A stretch of 64,000 nucleotides of DNA from Lepisosteus oculatus (taxonomy: Eukaryota > Chordata > Actinopteri > Semionotiformes > Lepisosteidae): positions 14,935,817 through 14,999,816 of the forward strand of contig NC_090699.1 in assembly GCF_040954835.1 (NCBI RefSeq). Reading direction: 5' to 3'. Below are positions 1 to 10,110 of the stretch, piece after piece. How positions within the stretch are numbered: position 1 is the first letter of the stretch; every line of letters begins with the position of its first letter. A model generated the notes under the pieces. It searched no databases. It saw only the letters and a list, made by a program, of their open reading frames with translations, and was not told the DNA's origin. Made by a program: the position numbers and the translations under genes.

Positions 1-1860
1 TGCAGGGATTCCTTCTGTTCCCTCTGGACAAGAAATAAAAATATTTTCTTGTTCCCCGGATATACAGGGTAGTCCTGCCCTGGCCGAGGTCCCAACAGCC
101 TCCCTGCCACAGGAGTGGTGCTCCAAGCAGCCGCAGCGCTTGAAAGCACACACCTTTTACATCCCTAAAGAGGAGCTGATCTCCCCACCTAGCGATGAAA
201 AGGAGCTTTCCCTGTGCACCCTGGCACCCAAGAGGGGTCAGGACCACCACCCCACAGTGGTGGAAGGGATCCAGATGGCAGGAAAGCAGGTTGGTGACGT
301 AGCCCTCACCCTTAGCTCTGAGAAATCCTCTATTAGTGAGGATCTGCTTGAGCAGCAGTCACAGAGCCACCTCCAGGTGCCCCTGGTGCAACATTCACAG
401 GTTAGACAGAGAGCCCAGCTGGACACTGGGACTACTGCGCTGTGGACACACCTGATCCCAGATGCCGATCCCCTCTGCTGTGACCCAAGGAACCTGCAGT
501 CAGGTAACATAATTTCTCAGAACTACCAGGTAGTGAGTGAGATGGACCTGATTGTTCCTGCCCCGACGGCAGGGTTTCCAACACACCCAGTCCCCAGGAA
601 GGGACAGAGAATGAAAGACGAGCAGGTTTTCTTCCAGCCACCAGCTCAGTCTGTCAGTCTGAGTCTGACCAACAGTGGTTCACCCAGACTGGAGCTGGAT
701 GGTCAAGTCACCTGCCTGCCAGTGCAGAACATGGCAAAGGGGGGTGTCAGAATCCCCGCTTGGTGAGTGATAGCGAGTTCAAAGACCGTGAACTAGCTAT
801 CCCAGTGCCGGGGCAGCTCCCTGAACCCCTAGCGAGGGAAGGAGGGAGCGAGCAGGTGCACTACACCCACCCCCAGCGAACGATTACAAACATGCCGATA
901 GAGGGATTCCTCAATCAGGAGGTGGGCAGGGTGGACCTGAACAGTGAGAATGGGGTAACAATCCCAGATCACTCAGGTGCTCCAGATGACCACTCAGCCG
1001 AGGGTCAGGCATGCTCCACCGCTGCGCTACCCCCATTGGGGTTCCTAGAGCACAGGCATGAACAGATCGGAAAAGCAGATGCCCTGGAAGTGGAGGAGCA
1101 GCATCACCAGCTGCGTTAGATCTCCCCAGATTTCCAGGATGTTGTTGCCCAGGATGCCACATGGCATACTGAGAAAGAAACCATGTACATGTTCCGCCAG
1201 CTTAGAAAGGTGACAGTCAGTCAGGAGATAACTAGGATCAGCCACCCTAAAAGACTTTTGGGAGGACTGATTGCTGCCGCCACTGTTGTGCGTTTGCTAT
1301 TTTTGGTAGGTTTGTGTGCTACTGGCACTCTCACCCTGACTGCCCCAAGAAGGCAGTTGTCAGAGATGCCTGAAGGTAGTGACAGGCTGTATCAACAGCA
1401 GCAAAAGCTGGAAAGCCTAGGGAAAACCCTACAGGCGACTTTCTATGCAACAGGGTTAAATCTTATTCCCCACCCAGTGGGCATGATTGTCGGTGTTATA
1501 CAATGGGTTTACGCTTGTGTGCAACAGGCCAGAATGTTGACGCAAGACCTGTTAAGGGAGCTTTGCGCCACCGTAGCCAGTGTAGCCATGGCACAATTCC
1601 CAACCCACTTGATTCCACTCTTCTCAGTAGAGGAGCCTGTGATGTTAACCACCCCATCGCTCGTAGCTCACCCAGAAGGCCATCCAAGATTGAATTCGGT
1701 TCCAAATCTTGAGATGGGTATGGCTACCAAAGCTATCCATTGGCTTTGTCTTAATGATCCACCAATGAAGGGTGTAAAGCTACCAACGAGCAGAGGGAGG
1801 TTAATGAACCCCATGAACAGCAGGTGGGAAGTAAATGGCTGGTCAGCACACCACAGTTAA
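1..1860 (+). other. unidentified open reading frames, probably part of an old interspersed element
   Basis: Long plus-strand open frames occupy this stretch: one open from the window edge to 766, others at 760-1,119 and 1,183-1,860. The first is rich in Pro, Gln, Ser and Leu and contains DTGTTALW, which resembles an aspartic-protease active-site motif, but I cannot confirm a protease fold. The last has a hydrophobic stretch near its start (residues about 27-50) that could span a membrane. No family is recognised. The stretch ends beside a Penelope-like tail and lies outside the homology that links the gene copies, so it is more likely element-derived than host. It is treated as a fossil and appears broken. 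Confidence 0.35.
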
Positions 1861-1879
1861 CTGTCACTATGACTTGTGA

Positions 1880-2150
1880 CAGGCATGATACACCTGAAAA
1901 AGGCTCCACGGCCGAAACGTTGTGTTCTCTTTCTTCTTTTTTTCAGCATGGAATAAACCTATTACGTGTTCCTTTGCAGCCTGCGCATGCTGACGCAACT
2001 CCCCACCTGAACTACTATAGTATATGGTAGTAGTTCAGGTGGGTAGCTGCGTCAGCATCACACCTGAAGAAGGCTCCACGGCCGAAACGTTGTGTTCTCT
2101 TTCTTCTTTTTTTCATCATGGAATAAACCTATTACTTGTTCCTTATACAT
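1880..2150 (+). mobile_element. tandem Penelope-like element tails with hammerhead-like core
   Basis: Two copies of one roughly 100-bp tail lie head to tail (about 1,889-1,990 and 2,059-2,150). Each has CACCTGAARAAGG, then GGCC, then GAAACGTTGTG, a T-rich stretch and a CAGCATGGAATAAACC end. The CTGANGA...GAAA pair with a short GC stem between is the conserved core of hammerhead ribozymes, which are known in the terminal repeats of Penelope-like retroelements. The second copy keeps CTGAAGA (2,064-2,070) and GAAAC (2,084-2,088); the first reads CTGAAAA. The copies are joined by a 31-bp inverted repeat. No reverse transcriptase or GIY-YIG frame is present, so this is only a terminus. The family call is by motif and memory. 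Confidence 0.45.
1987..2058. repeat. 31-bp near-perfect inverted repeat
   Basis: The left arm (1,987-2,017) and right arm (2,028-2,058) pair over 31 bases with two mismatches around a 10-base A/T-rich loop. It sits exactly at the junction of the two Penelope-like tails, so it is probably the element's terminal inverted sequence. Confidence 0.7.
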
Positions 2151-2447
2151 TCAGTATATCATTCATTTATACCGTTTCGTAAATGAACATGGATTACAAC
2201 TTCTACACTAGATACTCAAAACAAGTACATCACTCATAGGAATTAAATTGATATCAACTGGGGTTGAGGTAACAATTGAATTCTCGAGCTGTAATGCAGA
2301 ATGTTGAATACTCATCCAATCTCTGTGGATTCAGATTTCCTGTGGACACAGTGGAAACAGTGGCAGGCTGTTGCTGTGTCCAATCGGTGCTGTCTGACCC
2401 AATGCCAAGCAGTGCTGCGGCTGGCGTTGTTGGAGAAGGAGGAAGAG
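2151..2447. other. no recognised feature
   Basis: This A/T-rich stretch lies between the Penelope-like tails and the left edge of the homology shared by the gene copies. I see no gene, RNA or repeat in it. Confidence 0.4.
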
Positions 2448-3790
2448 TGAAAACTCCTCGTTGTTCTGCTGATTCCTAATAGTGAAAGTAAACTCATGCA
2501 ATTTAATATTACAACTAAACATAATGCGAGAAAAATTCACACAAAACCCCCAAACAGCTCTCCATTGGACAAGTGTATACTCTAGGCAACATACTGCAGG
2601 ACTTACTGATCAAAATTTGTCACCAGTTGAGTTGATCAACAAAGGTTAAGGTCCTGTAAAGGTCACAGGTCAGCAGTTTGTGTTAAGCTGGTCCACAGCT
2701 CTGAAAACAAGGAATGGACCCTATGCAGGTTTCAAGGTCACAAAAGTCCTAAGACAGTTAGGGAATTCCAAGGTCAAGGGTCAAGAGGCTAGCGAAAGTC
2801 CAAAGCCAGAAGACAAATGCAGTATCAAGCACCAAACCCACAATCCAAAAGTCAAGGTCAGGAAACAGGCCAAAATCCATAAGTCAGGCAAGATTTCCAC
2901 AAAGGCTAGATCAAGAGCTCATAAAGTTGAAAACAATACTAAGCACAACAATACTAAGCTTGAACAAGGAGCAGGGTTTAAATAGGTTTGGGGAGGGGAG
3001 GCGTGGTAAGGTAGGGACACTGGGTAAGCAGGGATTGGCTACTGCCGTCTGCTTGATCTGCGATTCTGCCTCACAGATGAAGTAGGCAGTAGAGGTTGGG
3101 GTGCCCTCTGGTGTCTTAGTGTGTCTATGGTCACTGTCCACCTGGAACTCCTGATCTGCTCCAAGTTGCTGAAGCTGCTGTCTTATGGGATTCCGTCACT
3201 TTCCTCTTGTACAGCCTGGACAAACTTGTGCCTGTTCACTGGTCTCTGAGCCCAATCAGCCACAGTTCACCCTAGATCACCCCAGCAGTGATTAATGTCA
3301 GAGGTACATTAATTGTGAAAACTGTTCACTGGTGTCTGAGCACTGGAGGCCCATTGGGATGGCAGTGTATGAGGGGTGCTTCTATCAATGCTCTTTCGAG
3401 CTACAGCAATTCAGTGTGTTTGCAAGGCAAACTTTAACTTCATACACTTTCCTGTGTTTTGGAGGATTAACATTATTCAAGTCAATATGTTAGCACGTAT
3501 TCAAATAGAAACTAGACTGAGGTTGTATTTCTTCTTCTAGAATTTGAACCTTTGCAAGGGGTTGGACACACTGTTGGACTTTGTAACAGTTAACACTTGT
3601 TTTGTTCTTATTGTACTTTATTTTACTGGAAAACAAAACTCTTGTTTATCATTGTAAGGAATTATGTAATAATTGTTTAATGGCATGCAAAGAAATGGAA
3701 ACAGTAAAAAAACTGTTTATCATGTTCTTAAAGTTGAAAAATAATCAATGAATTTAGAAAGGTATTTTAGATAAGTAAACATTTTATTTT
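2448..3790. repeat. distal 5' flank of gene 1, shared with other array members
   Basis: From about 2,448 (the CTCCTCGTTGTTCTGCTG motif) the sequence matches the region upstream of gene 2 (from about 21,050) and gene 3 (from about 28,185). This marks the left edge of the array paralogy. A block of about 330 bp (3,120-3,450) recurs upstream of every copy. About 440 bp (2,676-3,117) interrupts the alignment here only. That insertion holds a 101-codon open frame that I do not believe is a gene, and its family is not recognised. Confidence 0.55.
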
Positions 3791-3794
3791 TAAG

Positions 3795-4090
3795 TACATC
3801 AGGGAAGATAAAAGGTACCCAAGATCCCGCCCCAAGACACACTTGTGAAACAGCAGGTTTGAAGAGTGATGTCAGCAAGTCAAAGCCACAGAGAAGAACT
3901 CTGAAGGAGAGACGACAAGACAGGAGACAAACATTTCCTGACACTGTACCGTATCAGCTTGCTTAAAATCACCTCAGTTTTCCTTTCATTGGTATTGAAG
4001 AGAGTAGCTGGACTTAAACGTTTTTACAAAGACTTTGCTTCATTGTACTATAAATATCCACAGAGGAATTGGAGAAGAGATTTATAGAAA
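3795..4090 (+). promoter_or_regulatory. conserved proximal promoter and leader of gene 1
   Basis: About 300 bp directly before the start codon are closely conserved in all five gene copies, better than the introns. The block holds a GC box-like CCCGCCCC, a CRE-like TGATGTCA (3,867-3,874) and TATAAATA (4,049-4,056), the last 42 bp before the ATG. If that TATA is used the leader would be only about 10 nt, so transcription may instead start further upstream. Confidence 0.5.
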
Positions 4091-7000
4091 ATGAGCTCAA
4101 CCATCAAGGACCGGATCATCGACAGCCTGGGTAGTCTGGATTCAGACAGGTTGAAGAGATTCAAGGAGAAGCTCATTGACATGGGAAAAGATGGCCAGTT
4201 CCCTAGAGCAGAAGTCACCGAATATGATACTATAGACCTGGCAACACGTCTGATTGCTGTCTATCAGGAACATGGCGCAGTTGAAAACACAATTAAAATT
4301 CTGCGTAGCATTCACGAAAACAAAATCGCTTCAGATCTGGAAAGCAAGATGGAACATGGTTCTAAAGGTGATTTTAAAGTCAGATTTATGTTTTGGTTTT
4401 CTACTTCCCAGAATAGTTTAAATCTAAGTACTATGATATACTGTAGACAGTATGTACACTGTATTGTATGCACCGTGATCTATGCATGAACGAAAAACAA
4501 AAGAAAAGTGTTCATTTATATTTTATAAATACACCTGTGCAATGATGCTGACTGCACTGCAGTAGGTCAGAAAGATCATGAAACCTGCTGGGTGGCAGCT
4601 GTGTGCTGGAGTCTGGTTGTGAGAGTGTGGAGCTCCGTACTGTTACTGCAGTCATCAGTGTTACACCCATACTTGATTTTCATTGACAGGTGACTCTTCC
4701 GACGAGGACGAGGATGATGATGAAGATGAGGATGAGGACGGTGAGTATTTAACATTTTGGTAACCTATGGTGGGATATTCTCAGTATTTCAGAAGAGAAG
4801 CCACATCTTGTCTGAACCTGCCATCCTCCCACAATGTGTTGGATAATAATAATAATAATAATTGCTTACACTTATATAGCGCTTTTCTGGACACTCCACT
4901 CAAAGCGCTTTACAGGTAATGGGGACTCCCCTCCACCACCACCAATGTGCAGCATCCACCTGGATAACGAGGAACGGAGAACTGAGAGAACAAAATTATT
5001 TTCTGATCTGATCCTTGATTCCCAAGACTCTCAGCTTTACATTGCAAACCTGTATCAGTAACACAATACCTATTAAGTCTCTATGCTCTATATCTCTGCT
5101 GCTTAGAGATCGATTTGCTGGACTTCTAGCAAAGTGTTTTTGGTTTTTGGATATTGTCAAACTGTTGCTGTATTCATTAGTACCTACAGTATAAGGCTGA
5201 ATAAGCAGGCATCTGTTTCCTGTAACGGACATGAATTTTTGTGTGCTGGACACAGTTATGGGCTTGCACGTTGGCACAGTTGGAGAAGGTAGTAGTAATA
5301 GTGGTAGTAGAGACAGTGGTAGTGGTAGCAGAGACAATAGTAGTGGTAGTAGAGATGATGGTAGTGGTAGTTGAGACAGTGGTAGTGGTACAGTAGCATT
5401 GAGAATGGTAGTGGTAGTAGAGATAATGAAAGTGGTAGTAGTGACAGAAGTAGTGACAGCAGCAATAACAATTGTGATTGCAGAGGGTAGTGACGGTAGT
5501 AGTGCAGTAGTGGTAGTCATGATAGAAGTAGTGATTTGAGTAGTACTGCATGTCTTGCTCTACAATATTAAGCTGATCATGCTACAGATCATCAGTGCAA
5601 TTACAGTTTTCAGCACTGATATATTTTATCATGTTTTATATTTTCCTTGATATTTTTTCCTTGATATGATTTCCTTTATATTTTTTTTCTGACCTTGTTT
5701 CATTTTTGCATTAACAGATAAGGCAACAGATTGGTAACAAGACAAGGAATAACTTCAATAATGGAATTTAATTGCTGTTCAGATGCTTATATTTACTAGA
5801 CAAAAATTACTAGAGAAGTGTGCATTATGCCGTATGTTACACAGCTCCAAACATTTTATGTAATGGTTGCACATTTACACTAGCATTATAATGTGATGTA
5901 CAGTACATTTCTTGTACTTTTATGTACCATCCTATTCCTCTAAAAAAAAGCAGTGAATAGGTCTGTGTTGCTAAAGTGGGAAATAAACCTGTCTGACTTT
6001 TGTGTTTCACCTGCAGATGAGCTTCCAAGACTACTGTGTAAGTTATTTGCCTGTGTGTCTTTGTGCTTTAAAATTGCTAGTTTTCTCCTGAGTCAATAAG
6101 TTTAAACAGATACATGCTAGATTCTTTTGTACACACTGAAAGCTGTGACTATAACACTATTTTTTCTTGTACTTGCATGCCATCATATCTGCTGTTTCCT
6201 TTGATTCAACACTTAATGGAAACTTTGTATAGAATGTAGGTCACAGTGGATTCCGACACCTGCTAAACAAAAGTGAGATATTTTTTCAAGATTTTCAATA
6301 TAAGTAGGGACTTACAAGCAGAGCAGTCTAGTAATCAAACTGTATGCTCATTAAACAAGAATCTCAGTTTAAATAAATATTAAAACCCGTCCAACACATG
6401 CTTTCCTCTATTTTGCCTGCAGGCCGGCTTGCTGTGGACATGGGTGAGTAGCCAAAGTGTTGCAGAACTTCATTTACAGGATTCCTGAAAGAGCAGACTA
6501 ACTGGACAGAGACACACAATGCAGTCAATGCTGGAAAGGATCAATGCTAACCACTGCTCCACCTTGCCGGCCTTATTACCAGCTCAGAAACTATTAAACT
6601 AAACAGATGTTGGTGTCTGGGGATGGTTTACCTGTGATTATGTGGATAATATTAAAATTGAGACATCTAAAATCTAAAATTATTATGTAAGTAGTATGAT
6701 GACCAGAGTCAACTGTTGGCAACTTAGATCTGTAAGTGATCAGGACAACATCATCTACATACCAGAGGTTCCCCTGCTGAGTGAAATATTAATCAACTAC
6801 AAATACATTTACTGTTATTTAGAAACTATTTTCTAAATAATAATTCAGATAGTTATACTGTTATGTAATAATAACAACAACAACTTAAAATAACACATTC
6901 TGTTAAGTTTTTCAGTGAAGAAAATGAAGAAAAAAAAACAGTGCAGAAAAACACAATAAGAAAAAGATCTTTTTCCAATTATACACAACATGATCATCAA

Positions 7001-9358
7001 GAAAATAGATTCTTCAGTATGAGTTAATCTTCTGTGTTGGTCTTAATTCTTCTTCATAATTTCAAGTAATAACACAGAGATCATTCTGTTTGTTTTCACT
7101 ACTGCCATGACAGCAGTGTTATTGCAATGTAGCAGTGCTGTAGTGAGAGTAGGGTGTAGTGACAATAGTAATGCAGTAGTGACAGCAGTATTCACAGTAG
7201 TAGTGACAGTATTAGTGGCAGTAGTGACAGCAGTGACTGTAGCAATACAGTAAATGCAGTAGAGACAGTATTAGTATATAGTGTTAGTAGTGCCAGCAGT
7301 AGTTATTGTAAAAGTGACAGTAGAGACATTACTAGTGACAGTACTTGTGAGAGCAGTGGTAACAGCAGTAGTAGTGCAGTAGTGGAAGTGACAATAGTAG
7401 TGACAGCCATAGTTACAGTAGTAGTGACAGCAGTAGTGACAGCAGTGGTGTGTGCCTGTGCTGTTGGTATCTCAGGGCTCAGTATCAATTGAAAGATTAA
7501 TATTTACAGGCTGCATGTGATGTGAGCTAATGAAAGTGAGCTCACTGCCATCTCCCTGCCAGCAGAGGGTGAGGAAAAAATTACCTCCCAATGAATTCTC
7601 TGATTACTTTTTTCTTATTTTTACAGAAAGATGCAGACCTGAAGGTAAGGAAAATATGTTTCATATTACTGAGCCAAAAAGGTTCAGTTGGATGTGTTCT
7701 ACTAAGTAAGTTACACCATACCTGTATACTTAATACATATTTCTTTAGATGCTGCATGGATTAGAATCTAACACAATTATTGGATTTCATATTTGAAAAT
7801 GTCTTGTTTTTATTGTTCCCTTAAATTTCAGAGATGTTCTTCTCCGCTGTGACATCAGTGGCTGTCCTAGTGAATAGTTTTCTCAGATTCTGCTTCTTTG
7901 TCCTCTGTAACGAATTGATAAAGTACTGCCATTGACATGCAATCAGCATCAATATGGTTGTTTCTGTTCAAGTCAATTATGGGAGGAGTTTCTGAAATAT
8001 CCCCACCTGGGGGGGCAGGTTTACTGTCCCAGGAGTCTGAATGATCTTCTAGATCCCATCTCCCCAAATAAAAACTCTTCCTGATATTTGCTAGGCAGCT
8101 CTTTTTCATTAATAAATAAATAATCCTTACACGTAAAGAGGCTCTTCTGGACACTGCACTTAAATAGGTAATAGGGACTCCCCTCCACCAGCACCAATGT
8201 GCAGCCCCACCTGGATGATGTGACAGCAGTCATAGAGTGATGAAGCCAGTTCAGAGATGGGGATTATGAGGAGGCCATGATTGGTAAAGGCCAGGGGAAA
8301 TTTGGCTGGGACACTTGGCTAACACCCCTACTCTTTTCGAGAAACACCCTTGGTAATTTTTAATTACCACATAGAGTCAGGTCCTCGGATTTCCGATTCA
8401 TGCAAATCACATGTAGATGTACACATTATACAGTACAGTGTTCCCATTACATGTAGCCATTGATGTCACAGCTGGACATACTCACCTTGACACACAAGAT
8501 CACTCTGCTGCACACCTGATCTCAACACAGACAGCAGTGAAGACACACCTGTTCACACACCTGATCTCAACACAGACAGCAGTGAAGACACAGCTGTTTT
8601 TATCTCCAGGTGGACACATACATCTTTTTACATTTGTTTTTCTGAAACTATAATTTCTTTCTCTTTACAGAATTTGAAAGTGCACGTAGGAATGCAGGTG
8701 AGACTATTTGCTTTCTCAAGCATTCATCAATCTCACTAAAATACACAACATAGATTCAGTACATTGGGACTGCTTAACACTGTTCATCATCAACTCTTCT
8801 CCTTTCTTGTCCATAGTTGACGTGACTCTGGACCCCAGAACAGCTCATCCCTGCCTCATTGTGTCTAGGAATGGAAAACAAGTCAGAGATGGTGACATAC
8901 GACAGGATCTCCCCAACAATCCAGAGAGATTTACTTCCTGTGTAGATGTCCTGGGAAAGGATGGGTTCACCTCAGGGAGACACTACTGGGAGGTGAAGGT
9001 TGGGAAGAAGACTGAGTGGGATTTAGGAGTTGTCAGAGAGTCCATCAAAAGGAAAAAGCAGATCTCACTGAGCACTGAGGATGGGTTCTGGACTTTGGGA
9101 CTGAGAAATAGGACGTACACAGTAAGCACAATCCCTGCTCTCGATCTCCCCCTGACCATGAGGCCCCGGAAGCTGGGGGTGTATGTGGATTATGAGGGGG
9201 GGCAGGTCTCCTTTTACAATGTGGAGGAGGAGTCTCATATTTATACGTTCACTTGCAACTTCAGGGAGAAGATCTACCCATTCTTCAGCCCCTGTACCAA
9301 TGATGGGGGTAAAAACTCAGCCCCTCTGATCATCACTCCTGTCAGTCCCCCTGAGTGA
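4091..9358 (+). CDS. PYD-B30.2 (pyrin domain plus PRY-SPRY) protein, gene 1, damaged PYD donor site
   Basis: This is a seven-exon gene. The PYD exon starts at 4,091 (MSSTIKDRIIDSLGSLDSD; IDLATRLI and HENKIASDLE are typical PYD helix motifs). The hinge exons are 4,690-4,740 (acidic, GDSSDEDED...), 6,017-6,037 (DELPRLL), 6,423-6,443 (RLAVDM), 7,627-7,644 (ERCRPE) and 8,671-8,697 (EFESARRNA). The B30.2 exon is 8,817-9,358, with LDP, WEV, LGV and VDYE motifs. All junctions are phase 1. Four bases of the normal donor after 4,358 are missing compared with genes 2 and 3. A cryptic AAAG|GTGATT donor at 4,367/4,368 would keep frame and phase and give about 318 residues. Read-through instead gives a 132-residue PYD-only protein. 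B30.2 differs from gene 3 at only about four residues. Likely role (inference): cytosolic inflammasome sensor or regulator through ASC. The structure is predicted and no transcript has been seen. Confidence 0.7.
4841..4967. mobile_element. short repeat insertion in intron 2 of gene 1, GGATAA duplicated
   Basis: Gene 3 has the empty site (about 30,290-30,305). Gene 1 carries about 121 bp extra, flanked by GGATAA on both sides (4,841-4,846 and 4,962-4,967). The insert starts with an ATA run, continues with a TATATAGCGC segment, and is a partial copy of the repeat at 8,105-8,395. It arrived after genes 1 and 3 separated. Confidence 0.65.
5283..5530. repeat. GTA/GTGGTA-rich microsatellite in intron 2 of gene 1
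   Basis: Imperfect AGT/GTA trinucleotides with interspersed GAGACA units. On translation it yields artificial Val- or Thr-rich frames. The matching tract in gene 3 is longer. Confidence 0.8.
7125..7455. repeat. AGTAGTGACAGC-type minisatellite in gene 1 intron
   Basis: Repeated AGTAGTGACAG units lie between the RLAVDM and ERCRPE exons. Gene 3 has an equivalent tract at 32,985-33,370. Gene 2 keeps only a short remnant at 24,375-24,500. Confidence 0.8.
8105..8395. mobile_element. old interspersed repeat of the TATATAGCGC family, gene 1
   Basis: A repeat with GGGACTCCCCTCCACCA near one end and CTCTTTTCGAGAAACACCC near the other lies in the intron before the 27-nt exon. Genes 2 and 3 have it at the same place (24,720-24,945 and 34,020-34,310), so it predates the expansion. 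Minus-strand open frames across it are not genes. Confidence 0.6.
8500..8610. repeat. minisatellite of about 43 bp just upstream of the 27-nt exon, gene 1
   Basis: Units of CACCTGATCTCAACACAGAC followed by AGCAGTGAAGACACA occur twice here. Three units or so are found in gene 2 (25,305-25,450) and gene 3 (34,430-34,570). The tract lies within 200 bp of the splice acceptor. Confidence 0.75.
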
Positions 9359-10110
9359 AACACAACATCTATAGGAGGGACAGCATGTATAATAACTGCT
9401 GTGCCTTTTGAAATCACTGACTTGCCACAGATTGGGAGAATTATTATGGGATGGGCAGCTTTAGGATCAAGCATTACAAACATGACCATAGCTTGTGAAA
9501 GTGACAAAAATAACATTTTGATCAGCAATATCCATAAGCAACATGGAATTATTAAATCTATGAATGCTGTCAGCCATTTTCATGAAAATCATTATGCTTT
9601 CAAAGTTGCTAATAAAAAAATGAAGGCTGCAAAAATTGGAATCACTGACTTGCCGTAGTTTGGAATAGTATTATTTTGCAAAACATAACAGACCCATCAG
9701 TTTTGTTACTCGAGCTCCATTTTCACTTGGTGAATTAAAGCACATACCTCTGCCTACAATGTGACCTCTGTACTGTAGAGTAAAAATGTCTGTCATCAGT
9801 TCTTCTACTTTAATTTTACAGATGAAGTCTTCAAAATTGTCTTTAAAGCAAATGCAGAGATTTCTTTGAAAATTATTACATAACAGCACCTATCAAAATA
9901 GGTTTAAAATGCAAAGAAAAATATTTACACGTTGCAGTTGTCCAAGGAACTACTGTGTATTCTAAGCATCCAAAGAAACATCATTTACAAGTCCTGTAAA
10001 TTCACAGTTGATTGTTCCAGCAATCTGTTTTAAAAGAGGTGTTCTGACATTGTAATCAGCTGGGTTGCTCAACAAGTATTTCCTGTGAAGATCACAGGTC
10101 AGCGGCGTGT
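9359..10110. repeat. 3' flank of gene 1, shared among array members
   Basis: This is probably the 3' UTR and downstream sequence. AATAAA occurs near 9,608. The part from about 9,670 to 9,960 matches sequence after gene 3 (35,725-36,010) and decayed copies at 14,225-14,370 and 27,660-27,830. I see no separate gene in it. Confidence 0.5.

Noticed and set aside
5283-5530. CRISPR-like array
   Set aside because: Units are short, irregular trinucleotide-based repeats without unique spacers, in a eukaryotic intron.
4996-5551. Thr/Val-rich open frames on both strands (also near 30,330-30,910 and 56,380-56,960)
   Set aside because: They are translations of GTA-rich microsatellite sequence.
7867-8233. 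Minus-strand open frames repeated near 34 kb and 60 kb
   Set aside because: They lie across the old interspersed repeat; conservation is explained by the gene duplication.
8708-8816. Extending the B30.2 frame upstream to an ATG in genes 1, 2 and 4
   Set aside because: The upstream part is intron: a clear acceptor (CCATAG) precedes the PRY start, and the extension is not conserved in gene 3.
4091-9358. Calling the genes MEFV, TRIM or NLRP orthologs
   Set aside because: PYD and B30.2 are present, but RING, B-box, coiled coil, NACHT and LRR are not visible, so an ortholog name would be unsupported.
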